Assembly: GCA_036525535.1 (NCBI GenBank)
Contig: DATDAH010000219.1
Coordinates: forward strand, 1 to 39,725
Direction of reading: 5' to 3'
From: DATDAH01 sp036525535
GTDB taxonomy: Bacteria > Actinomycetota > Acidimicrobiia > Acidimicrobiales > DATDAH01
Length of the DNA stretch: 39,725 nucleotides
The notes beneath the pieces are model-generated. The model saw nothing but the letters and a program-made list of their open reading frames with translations, searched no databases and was not told the DNA's origin. Numbering within the stretch: the first letter of the stretch is position 1; the number at the start of each line of letters is the position of its first letter. Positions 22,413 to 29,919 of the stretch are shown here, one piece after another. The position numbers and the translations under genes are program-made.

Positions 22413-23180
22413 GTGAGCATCACGCTCCCTCCCCCCGCCGCGTCCGCGGCCGAGCCCGGCGACCGGCGATCGGCCTGGTTCGCGGCCAGTCGCCGCCGGC
22501 TCGGGCTGACCGAGAACGCCTGGTACGACCCCGCGGTCGAGCAGGTCCTCGACGCGGTGGCCCGCGGCGAGCCCATCCACGCCGCCGTGGTGGAGCTGGG
22601 CAACGCCCGCGGCCAGGCCGGCTTCGACCTGCGGGAGACGGCCACGGACCTTGCCGCCCTGGCCGAGGTCCTGCCGGTGGAGGTCGCCGACCGCCTCCAC
22701 GTCGAGAGCACCGTGGCCGCCCTCAGCGCGTGGGCCGACGCCTTCATCGACCGGGTCCACCCACCGGCCGTCGTGGACGCCACGACCGGGCTGGCCACCG
22801 TCGCCTATCTCCGGGTCCGGCTGGTCGAGGTCCATCGGGAGTGTGACGAACGGGGGCTGCTCCCGTCTGCCGCCTACGCCCTGGTGGTCACGGGTCCGAT
22901 CGACCCGCTGCCGACTCCCCTGGCCCGCCTGGCCGGTCGCCTGCGGGCGGGGCGGTGCACACGGAACCGGTTCCCCGGTGGTGAGACCGCCTGTCTCGTC
23001 GATGGTCAACGGGTGGCGGTCCTCGCCCCGAACGACGATCGCCTGACCCGGCGGGCCCGTGGCCTGGCTTCGGACCTGACCCGGGCGAGAGAGGGCATCC
23101 TCCACATCGAGCCGCTCGCCGACCGACTGCCGGACAGCCAGCGCCGCCTGGACGAGCTGGCCGTGCTACGGACCCCGTGA
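22413..23180 (+). CDS. degenerate GGDEF-like domain protein
   Basis: A 255-residue cytoplasmic protein. Its second half resembles a diguanylate cyclase fold: VDATTGLATVAYLRVRL (about 121-137) aligns with the DxLTGLxNRxxL block of GGDEF domains. LVDGQRVAVLAP (about 195-206) sits where GGDEFAVLLP is expected. The GGDEF signature is replaced by VDGQR, so cyclic-di-GMP synthesis is unlikely. The N-terminal half (about 20-110) is helical and unrecognised. Start GTG at 22413 follows the upstream stop by 3 bases, and the stop overlaps the next gene by 4 bases (GTGA), so the protein is probably coupled to the sigma factor as an adaptor or sensor. This is a low-similarity identification. Confidence 0.55.
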   Translation: MSITLPPPAASAAEPGDRRSAWFAASRRRLGLTENAWYDPAVEQVLDAVARGEPIHAAVVELGNARGQAGFDLRETATDLAALAEVLPVEVADRLHVESTVAALSAWADAFIDRVHPPAVVDATTGLATVAYLRVRLVEVHRECDERGLLPSAAYALVVTGPIDPLPTPLARLAGRLRAGRCTRNRFPGGETACLVDGQRVAVLAPNDDRLTRRARGLASDLTRAREGILHIEPLADRLPDSQRRLDELAVLRTP

Positions 23181-24991
23181 CGACGGCTGTGCAATCGGTC
23201 ACACCGAGTGGCATCCTGAACGGTGAGGTATCGGGACGGCACAGCCCGAAGGGTGTGAGCCCGCTGGTGGTGACCACACGGATGAGCGCGACGATCGAGC
23301 AGGACGCCCGCGGGGACGAGCAGCCGGCAGGGCCATCCGACGCCACCCTGCTCGAGCAGGTCCGAACCGGAGACGCCGACGCCTACGGCCAGCTCTACCT
23401 GCGCCACGAGCCTGCGGCCAGCTCGCTGGCCCGCTACCTGACCCGGTCCAAGCACGAGGCCGACGACGTCGTCGCTGACGCCTTCGCCCGGGTGCTGCGG
23501 GCCATTCGCGGCGGGGCCGGCCCCACCGAGGCCTTCCGGCCCTACCTCCTCACCGCCGTGCGGCGAACCGCCTGGCGACACTCGGACGAGGTCGCGCACA
23601 CCCGCCTCGCCGCCACGGACGACGAAGCCGAGATGATCGACCTCCGCCTGGCCGTGGAGCCCGAGGACCACAGCGACGTGGGCCTGGTCCTCCGGGCCTT
23701 CCAAGACCTTCCCGAGCGCTGGCAGCTGGTGCTCTGGCACACCGAGATCGAGGGCCAGCCGCCCGCCGCGGTCGCCCCCCTCCTCGGCCTCTCCGCCAAC
23801 GCGACCGCGGCGCTGGCCGTGCGGGCCCGCGAGGGCCTGCGCCAGGCCTACCTCCAGGCCCACCTCCAGTCCCGTCCGGCGGACACGTGCCAGTTCAGCG
23901 TCGAGCACCTCGGATCCTTCGTGCGGGAGGGGCTGGGCAAGCGGGACATGGCGAAGGTCGAGGCCCACCTGGCGGACTGCGACGAGTGCCGCGAGCTGCA
24001 GAGCGAGCTCGGTTCGCTGAACAAGGCCCTGCGCAGCGTCGTCGGTCCGGTCGTGCTGGGCGCGGGCGCTTCCCGCTACCTCCGGGACGCGGCCCAGGCC
24101 GGGAGCCAAACCAGCTCGGCCGTCGCGACCCTCGACCAGGCGCACCGCGCTGCGCACCATCTCCGCTTCCCCCAGGCCGTCGGCCTCGCCGGGGCCGCGG
24201 CCGCCCTCCTCGTGACCCTCGGCCTCAGCAGTGACCTGGGCCGGCCACCACCCTCGGCCGCCGCGGCCGAGCCCGACTTGGCCGTCCCCACCGCGCCAAT
24301 CGGCTCGAGCCAGGTGGACACGGCACTGGCCGGCACGCCGGGTGCGGCGACGCCCGGCGTCCAGTCCGCCGCCTGTGACGGCCCGGGCCTCCCCCTGTCG
24401 CTCCCCGACGGCGCCACCCCGACGGGGGCGTCGCTGGTCGAGACCGACGGCGGCGGGCGGCGGCCCACGACGGTCGACCCCGACACGGCCGCGGGCTTCA
24501 CCCCGGTGGCCAGCGACGGGGCCACCTTGGTGGGCGACGGTGCCGCCTGCGTCTCCGGGCTGCTGGCCCCGCTGGCCGAGGCGCCCCCCAACACCGCGCT
24601 GGCGATCAGCTTCCTCGACCCGCTCGGCCGCCTCCAGATCCTGGTCGTGCCCCGGGTCGTGACCGTGGTACGGGACGCCGTGACCGACGTGGTCGGGGTG
24701 GTCCAAGCCCTTGACCAGCAGCTCCAGGATTACGTGGCCGCCGTCGCCGGGTACGTCGACCACCTGCCGGGTGCGGGCCCGGACGGCTCGACGCTGCCGG
24801 GTGATGTGCCCGCCGTGCCCGGGGCCCCTCCGGTTGACGTCCCCGACCTGCCGGGCCTGCCTCCCGCCACGGGGGCGGGCGGTGGCGGCGGGGTGGGCGG
24901 GGTCGTCGACGGTGCGGTGGACGACGTCGGTGACACGGTCGACGACGTGGTCGGTGGCGTCGGCGACACCCTGGACGACCTGCTCGGCTGA
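23177..24991 (+). CDS. ECF sigma factor fused to zinc-finger anti-sigma, membrane helix and exported tail
   Basis: A 604-residue fusion. Sigma region 2 lies at about 56-115 (YGQLYLRHEPAASSLARYL, EADDVVADAFARVLRAI) and region 4 at about 165-225 (FQDLPERWQLVLWHTEIEG). A zinc anti-sigma motif H254-x3-C258-x2-C261 follows, then a membrane helix (AVGLAGAAAALLVTLGL, about 324-340) and about 260 residues outside. The tail is Pro-rich and ends in a repeated VDD/VGDT pattern (VDGAVDDVGDTVDDVVGG). This matches large ECF groups (ECF52/53-like) that carry their own anti-sigma in one chain. Release of the sigma part would need proteolysis or a conformational signal. The GTG at 23177 overlaps the upstream stop; an ATG at 23282 is an alternative and keeps all domains. 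Confidence 0.85.
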   Translation: MTTAVQSVTPSGILNGEVSGRHSPKGVSPLVVTTRMSATIEQDARGDEQPAGPSDATLLEQVRTGDADAYGQLYLRHEPAASSLARYLTRSKHEADDVVADAFARVLRAIRGGAGPTEAFRPYLLTAVRRTAWRHSDEVAHTRLAATDDEAEMIDLRLAVEPEDHSDVGLVLRAFQDLPERWQLVLWHTEIEGQPPAAVAPLLGLSANATAALAVRAREGLRQAYLQAHLQSRPADTCQFSVEHLGSFVREGLGKRDMAKVEAHLADCDECRELQSELGSLNKALRSVVGPVVLGAGASRYLRDAAQAGSQTSSAVATLDQAHRAAHHLRFPQAVGLAGAAAALLVTLGLSSDLGRPPPSAAAAEPDLAVPTAPIGSSQVDTALAGTPGAATPGVQSAACDGPGLPLSLPDGATPTGASLVETDGGGRRPTTVDPDTAAGFTPVASDGATLVGDGAACVSGLLAPLAEAPPNTALAISFLDPLGRLQILVVPRVVTVVRDAVTDVVGVVQALDQQLQDYVAAVAGYVDHLPGAGPDGSTLPGDVPAVPGAPPVDVPDLPGLPPATGAGGGGGVGGVVDGAVDDVGDTVDDVVGGVGDTLDDLLG

Positions 24992-25029
24992 TTCCCCTCG
25001 GGGCCCCTTCCCCGGCTAGGAAGCCAGCC

Positions 25030-26268
25030 ATGACCGACCGTCCTCCCCTCCTTGCGGGCGTCCGGGTGATCGAGAGCTCGCTGCTCGGCCCCGGCCTGCT
25101 GAGCACCTTCCTGTCCGACCTCGGCGCCGACGTGATCAAGGTGGAGCCGCCGCAGGGCGACTACATCCGCCAGATGACGTGGCCCATCGTCGAGGGCACG
25201 TCGCTGCTGCACCTCCACACCCATCGAGGCAAGAAGTCGGTCACCCTCGACCTGAAGACGCCCGAGGGGGTGGCGGTCTACAAGGACCTCGTGGCGGGGG
25301 CCGACGCCGTGGTCGAGGCGATGCGTCCCGGCTCCATGGCCAAGTTGGGCCTGGGCTATGACGACCTGAAGCCGGTCAACCCGAAGATCGTCTTCTGCAC
25401 GCTCTCGGGCTACGGGGCCACCGGGCCCTACCGGGACCTGCCCAGCCACGGCATCGCGTACGACACCTGGGCCGGCCTGATCCCGCCCGAGGTGGACGGG
25501 GCCGGCTTCACCCGGATCCCCGAGATGCCCAACATCGGCATCAACGTGGGGCCGATGCTCGGCGCGCTCGGCCTGCTGGCCGGGATCATCCGGGCTCGGG
25601 CAACCGGTGAGGGCTGCCAGATGGAGCTGGCCCAGTCCGACGCCGCCGCCTACATGGACTGGTACCGGATCGAGACCTGGCTGGCTTACAACCGCCCCGA
25701 GGACGCGGTCACCGGCAACGCCTCCGACGACTATGAGCGACGGGCGCCCGGGCTGGCCGGCATGCGCGAGGGCGTGCGCTACCAGCTCTACGAGTCGGCC
25801 GACGGCCATGTCCTCTTCATGGCCTCCGAACAGGCCTTCTGGAAGAACTTCTGCGAGGGCATCGACCGGGCCGACCTGTTCGAGCGCTGGCCCGGCTCCA
25901 AGTTCGCCGACCACGCCAAGGGCAACCTCGAGCTGCAGGCCGTGCTCAAGGAGGTCTTCCTGTCCAGGACCTCGGCCGAGTGGCTGGCCTTCGCCGACGA
26001 CCACAACGTGCCCCTGGCCCCGGTCAACACGGCCAAGACCATCGTCGACGACGCCCAGTTCCAGCACCGCTTCCCGCTCTACGGGGTCGACCAGCTCGGC
26101 GCCGAGCAGCTCCCCCTCCCCCTCCACCTCGTCGGCGAGGACCTCCCCGTGCCCACCAAGGCCCCCGAGGTCGGTCAGGACACCGACGCCGTGCTCCGCG
26201 ACGTCCTCGGCTACGACGACACCCGCATCGCCGAGCTGCGTGAATCCGGAACCTTCGGTTCCGACTAA
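25030..26268 (+). CDS. CaiB/BaiF-family (class III) CoA transferase
   Basis: A 412-residue CoA transferase. Family motifs are VRVIESSLLGPG, LGADVIKVEPPQGD, TSLLHLHTHRGKKSVTLDLKTPEG, SGYGATGPYRDLPSHG and GEGCQMELAQSDAAAY. The catalytic Asp is about D204 in QSDAA. This residue forms the acyl-anhydride that passes CoA from one acid to another, usually to start catabolism of an acid. The protein is cytoplasmic and probably dimeric. It is the first gene of a five-gene rightward operon, followed by a structured 101-base gap. A weak GGAAG-type site precedes the ATG. Confidence 0.93.
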   Translation: MTDRPPLLAGVRVIESSLLGPGLLSTFLSDLGADVIKVEPPQGDYIRQMTWPIVEGTSLLHLHTHRGKKSVTLDLKTPEGVAVYKDLVAGADAVVEAMRPGSMAKLGLGYDDLKPVNPKIVFCTLSGYGATGPYRDLPSHGIAYDTWAGLIPPEVDGAGFTRIPEMPNIGINVGPMLGALGLLAGIIRARATGEGCQMELAQSDAAAYMDWYRIETWLAYNRPEDAVTGNASDDYERRAPGLAGMREGVRYQLYESADGHVLFMASEQAFWKNFCEGIDRADLFERWPGSKFADHAKGNLELQAVLKEVFLSRTSAEWLAFADDHNVPLAPVNTAKTIVDDAQFQHRFPLYGVDQLGAEQLPLPLHLVGEDLPVPTKAPEVGQDTDAVLRDVLGYDDTRIAELRESGTFGSD

Positions 26269-26351
26269 AACGACGCTGCGGAGCAGAGCGAAGCAGCACT
26301 CCCACCAGTTCGTCGGAAGCTGCCGTAGGCAGCGGGAGCCGCGCAGGCGGC
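26247..26351 (+). other. structured intergenic segment, candidate processing or regulatory RNA
   Basis: CGGAACC-TTC-GGTTCCG (26247-26263) ends at the CoA-transferase stop. GCTGC (26275-26279) then pairs with GCAGC (26293-26297). CTCCC (26299-26303) pairs with GGGAG (26334-26338), enclosing GCTGCC-GTA-GGCAGC (26319-26333). GCCGC (26338-26342) pairs with GCGGC (26347-26351). The segment fills nearly the whole gap before the next gene, an unusual gap in an otherwise tight operon. No T-run is present, so this looks like an mRNA-stabilising or processing region rather than a full terminator. Confidence 0.4.
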
Positions 26352-26369
26352 GACAGGAGACATGGCCTC

Positions 26370-27176
26370 ATGGCTCAGGTACTGATCGAGCGGGACGGTC
26401 ACACGATGGTCGTGACCCTCAACCGCCCCCATCGCCTGAACGCGATGACCATGACGATGTTCGCGATGCTCGACGACGCCTGGCACGAGGCGGCCGACGA
26501 CCCGGAGATCCGGACGATCATCCTCACCGGGGCCGAGGGCAACTTCTCCTCCGGCATGGATCTGCGCTCCCTGGCCGGCGACAGCGACGAGGACGACGCC
26601 CTGTCCCAGGACGAGATCGACCAGAAGCTGGCCGACGACGTCGACTTCATCTATCGGGGGTTGCTCAAGACCTACCAGCCGCCGAAGCCGGTGATCGCCG
26701 CCGTCGAGGGCAACGCCATCGCCGGCGGGACCGAGATCCTGCAGGGCACCGACATCCGGGTGGCCGGGGACACGGCGACCTTCGGCATCTCCGAGGCCCG
26801 GTGGTCGTTGTATCCGGCCGGCGGCTCGGCGGTCCGCCTCCGCCGTCAGATCCCCTACACGATCGCCGCCGAGGTCCTGCTCACCGGCAGGCACATGACC
26901 GCGCAGGAGACCAGGGACATCGGCCTGATCGGCCACGTGGTCCCCGCCGGCGAGGCCCTGGCCAAGGCCCGGGAGATCGCTGAGGTCATCAACTTCAACG
27001 GCCCGCTGGCCGTCGAGGCCATCCTCCGGACGCTGCGGGAGACCGAGACGCTCTCGGAGGAGGAGGCCTTCGCCCACGAGATGACCTACGGCATGGCGGT
27101 GATGGGCTCCGAGGACGCCAAAGAGGGCCCCCGGGCCTTCAAGGAGAAGCGCCCGCCGAACTTCCAGCGGAAGTAG
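26370..27176 (+). CDS. enoyl-CoA hydratase/isomerase (crotonase family)
   Basis: A 268-residue crotonase. The first oxyanion-hole segment is NFSSGMDLRSL and the second is EGNAIAGGTEI. Both acid/base glutamates expected of a hydratase are present: E142 in SEARW and E168 in AAEVLLTG. This supports hydration of an enoyl-CoA over a pure isomerase or dehalogenase role. AGGAG about 10 bases before the ATG is a good ribosome site. It follows the CoA transferase and precedes the P450 by 16 bases, so it is in the same pathway. The exact acyl-CoA is unknown. Confidence 0.92.
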   Translation: MAQVLIERDGHTMVVTLNRPHRLNAMTMTMFAMLDDAWHEAADDPEIRTIILTGAEGNFSSGMDLRSLAGDSDEDDALSQDEIDQKLADDVDFIYRGLLKTYQPPKPVIAAVEGNAIAGGTEILQGTDIRVAGDTATFGISEARWSLYPAGGSAVRLRRQIPYTIAAEVLLTGRHMTAQETRDIGLIGHVVPAGEALAKAREIAEVINFNGPLAVEAILRTLRETETLSEEEAFAHEMTYGMAVMGSEDAKEGPRAFKEKRPPNFQRK

Positions 27177-27192
27177 ACGGGGGTCCGGGGGG

Positions 27193-28362
27193 ATGCCAGG
27201 ACAGCACGAGCAGCTGACCGACGCGCTGCACGAGCCGGGCTTCTACGCCCGCGACCCCTTCCCGCACCTCGCTCGCCTGCGGGCCGAGGCCCCCGTGGCC
27301 TGGAACGACACGCTCGGCTACTGGGCCCTGAGCCGCCACGCCGAGGTCCACGAGGTGTCGACCGAGCCGGCCCGGTTCTGCTCGGGCAAGGGGATCCTGA
27401 CCATGGAGATCGGGACCGAGTACGACAGCCCGCCCACGATGATGCACACCGACCCGCCGGAGCACACCGCCTACCGAAAGCTGGTCCAGCCCGGGTTCAA
27501 GCCGTCGTTGATGAAGGCGCTGGTGCCCGTCGCCCGCGAGCGGCTGCTCGACCTCTTCGACCAGGTGCAGGACGGCGAGGCGGTCGACTTCGTGCCCGCC
27601 GTGTCGGTGCCGTTCCCGCTCCGCATCATCGGCGACCTGCTGGGGCTGCCGGACCGGGACTGGGAGCAGTTCTTCCACTGGTCCGAGGCCATGACCGGCG
27701 CCATCGAGCTCACCCCTGAGGAGCGGGAGGCCATCCAGGGCGACATGCGGGCCTACTTCTTCGAGGTCATCCGGCAGAAGCGGGTCGAGCCCGCCGAGGA
27801 CCTCATCTCGGTGCTCTCCGCCGAAGACCTGACCGACGACGAGCTGTACATGTTCCTCAACCAGTTGCTGGTGGCCGGCAACGAGACGACCCGCAACACG
27901 ATCTCGGGCGGGATCTGGGCCCTCGCCGAGCGTCCCGACCAGTGGCAACGGCTCGTCGACGATCCCTCGCTGCTGACGACCTCGGTCGAGGAGATCCTGC
28001 GCTGGACGACGGCGGTGATCGCCTTCATGCGCACGGCGACCGTGGACACCGAACTGGGCGGGGTGCCGATCGCGGCGGGCGACCCCGTGCTGATGCTCTA
28101 CAGCTCGGCGAACCGGGACGAGGCGGTGTTCGGGCCGACCGCCGACCAGTTCGACGTGGGCCGGGAGCCCAACCCCCACCTGGCGTTCGGCTTCGGCGCC
28201 CACTTCTGCATCGGGGCGGCGCTGGCCCGGCTCGAGGTCCGGCTGGTGCTGGAGGAACTCCTGGCCCGGTTCCGCACGCTGGAGCCGGCGGGCGAGGTCG
28301 CCTACTCGCCGTCCGACATCATCGCCGGGGTCACCTCGGCCCCCGTTCGCTTCACTGTCTAG
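27193..28362 (+). CDS. bacterial cytochrome P450
   Basis: A 389-residue soluble class-I-type P450. The I-helix motif is AGNETT (228-233), the ExxR pair is E267-x2-R270, and the haem loop is FGFGAHFCIG with C339 as the thiolate ligand. The TDPPEHTAYRKLVQPGF block is typical of actinobacterial P450s that hydroxylate sterols, terpenes or fatty acids. No ferredoxin or reductase is nearby, so electrons must come from partners encoded elsewhere. It sits between an enoyl-CoA hydratase and a short-chain dehydrogenase, suggesting hydroxylation followed by oxidation. Confidence 0.95.
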   Translation: MPGQHEQLTDALHEPGFYARDPFPHLARLRAEAPVAWNDTLGYWALSRHAEVHEVSTEPARFCSGKGILTMEIGTEYDSPPTMMHTDPPEHTAYRKLVQPGFKPSLMKALVPVARERLLDLFDQVQDGEAVDFVPAVSVPFPLRIIGDLLGLPDRDWEQFFHWSEAMTGAIELTPEEREAIQGDMRAYFFEVIRQKRVEPAEDLISVLSAEDLTDDELYMFLNQLLVAGNETTRNTISGGIWALAERPDQWQRLVDDPSLLTTSVEEILRWTTAVIAFMRTATVDTELGGVPIAAGDPVLMLYSSANRDEAVFGPTADQFDVGREPNPHLAFGFGAHFCIGAALARLEVRLVLEELLARFRTLEPAGEVAYSPSDIIAGVTSAPVRFTV

Positions 28363-28372
28363 GAGGCTCGCC

Positions 28373-29173
28373 ATGCAGGACCTGGCAGGCAAGGTCGCCC
28401 TGATCACCGGCGCGGCGAGCGGGATCGGACGGGCCATGGCCGAGCGGTTCGCCGCGGAGGGCATGCAGCTCGTGCTCGTCGACGTGGACGAACCCGCCCT
28501 CGAGCGGGCGGCAGGCGACCTGGGAGGCGAGGCGCACGTCGTCGACGTGACCGACGCCGAAGCCCTGGAGGCACTCAGCCGCAACGTCCCGGTCGTCCAC
28601 CTGCTCTGCCCCAACGCCGGCGTGGCCCCCGTCGGCCCCGTCCTCGACATGGACAGGGCGACCTGGGACTGGTTGCTCGGCGTCAACCTGCACCAGGTCA
28701 TCCACCTGACCCGCCTCTACGGGCCTCGGATGGTCGAGCAGGGCGACGGCCACATCGTCTACACCGCATCGGGCGCGGGGATCCTCGCCGTGCCCACCCT
28801 CGGCCCCTACTGCGTGACCAAGCACGGCGTCGTGGCCCTGGCCGAGACCCTCTTCCTCGAGCTGCAGGGCACCGGCGTGGGCGTGAGCGTGCTCTGCCCC
28901 GGCCTGGTCAAGACCGGGATCTTCGCCTCGGAGCGCAACCGACCCGACCGCTTCGGCGGCGCCGAGCACGAGGCCGACGAGATCCAGAAGTTCCACCAGG
29001 CGATGCTCGACGGCTCCGGCATCGACCCGTCCGTCGTCGCCGAGCAGGTCCTGGAAGCCATCCGCGGCGAGCGTCTGTGGATCCTGCCCCACGAGGACTT
29101 GAAGCCGCTGGTGACCGCCCGCGCCGAGGCGATCGTCCAGGGCAGCAACCCGTCCGGCATGACCTTCGGGTGA
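28373..29173 (+). CDS. short-chain dehydrogenase/reductase, first copy
   Basis: A 266-residue classical SDR. The cofactor motif is TGAASGIG (12-19), with NAG at 81-83 and active residues S133, Y146 and K150 in YCVTK. VDVDE after the second strand suggests NAD(H) preference. It probably oxidises a hydroxyl made by the neighbouring P450 or hydratase. It starts 10 bases after the P450 stop with a GGAGG site and ends 4 bases before the second SDR. Confidence 0.92.
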   Translation: MQDLAGKVALITGAASGIGRAMAERFAAEGMQLVLVDVDEPALERAAGDLGGEAHVVDVTDAEALEALSRNVPVVHLLCPNAGVAPVGPVLDMDRATWDWLLGVNLHQVIHLTRLYGPRMVEQGDGHIVYTASGAGILAVPTLGPYCVTKHGVVALAETLFLELQGTGVGVSVLCPGLVKTGIFASERNRPDRFGGAEHEADEIQKFHQAMLDGSGIDPSVVAEQVLEAIRGERLWILPHEDLKPLVTARAEAIVQGSNPSGMTFG

Positions 29174-29177
29174 GCCG

Positions 29178-29906
29178 ATGACCCGCTTCGACCTCACCGG
29201 GCGACGCGCCCTCGTCACCGGCGCCGGCCAAGGCGTCGGCGAGGGCATCGCGCACGCGCTGGCCGACCACGGGGCGGCGCTCGTCGTCAACGACCTGCAC
29301 GCCGAGCGGGCCTCGGCGGTGGCCGACTCGGTCCCGGGGGCCGTCGCCGCGCCGTTCGACGTGACCGACGGGGAGGCGGTGGCCGCCGCCGTGGCTGCGG
29401 TGGGCCCGGTCGACGTCCTCGTCAACAACGCCGGGGTGCCCGAAGGCATGGGCATCGGGCCCTTCGCGGACATGGACCCGGCCGACTGGGCCCAGTACGT
29501 CGACCTGAACCTCTATGGCGTCCTGCACTGCTGCCACGCCGTCATCGGTGGGATGCGGGAGCGGGGCTGGGGCCGCATCGTGACCATCTCCTCCGGAGCC
29601 GGGGTGAGCGGGATCAACCTCGGCGTGTCGCTCTACGGCGCGGGCAAGGGTGGGGCCATCGCGTTCATGCGCCACCTGGCCATCGAGAACGCCCGATCAG
29701 GCGTGACCGCCAACTGTCTCGCCCTCGGCCTGATGGACAACAAGGCGAACCGGGAGGTGACCGAGCACCTGGCCCGGTCGGTCCCCGTCGGCCGCCTCGG
29801 CCGGCCCGACGACGTCGGCGCCGCCGTCGTCTACCTCGCCTCCGACGAGGCGTCCTGGATCACCGCCCAGACCATCCACCTCGACGGCGGCTCCCTCCCC
29901 ACCTGA
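29178..29906 (+). CDS. short-chain dehydrogenase/reductase, second copy
   Basis: A 242-residue classical SDR. The cofactor motif is TGAGQGVG (14-21), NNAG is near 83-86, and the active residues are S139, Y153 and K157. The C-terminal AQTIHLDGGS is standard. It is not a close copy of the first SDR, so the two may act on different positions or cofactors. It is the last gene of the catabolic operon and ends 13 bases before the convergent phosphatase gene. Confidence 0.92.
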   Translation: MTRFDLTGRRALVTGAGQGVGEGIAHALADHGAALVVNDLHAERASAVADSVPGAVAAPFDVTDGEAVAAAVAAVGPVDVLVNNAGVPEGMGIGPFADMDPADWAQYVDLNLYGVLHCCHAVIGGMRERGWGRIVTISSGAGVSGINLGVSLYGAGKGGAIAFMRHLAIENARSGVTANCLALGLMDNKANREVTEHLARSVPVGRLGRPDDVGAAVVYLASDEASWITAQTIHLDGGSLPT

Positions 29907-29919
29907 GGGACCCCCCGGC

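Noticed and set aside
22971..22990. Palindrome GGAACCGGTTCC as a third copy of the short repeat
   Set aside because: It shares only the GGAACC/GGTTCC ends, lacks the conserved loop and lies within coding sequence.
20691..23105. Very long minus-strand open frame (about 800 codons)
   Set aside because: It is opposite three well-supported genes and has Gly/Arg/Val-rich composition typical of antisense frames in GC-rich DNA, with no recognisable motif.
26247..26263. Stem at the CoA-transferase stop as an intrinsic terminator
   Set aside because: The stem is perfect but is followed by ACTAAAACG rather than a T-run, and the operon continues in the same direction.
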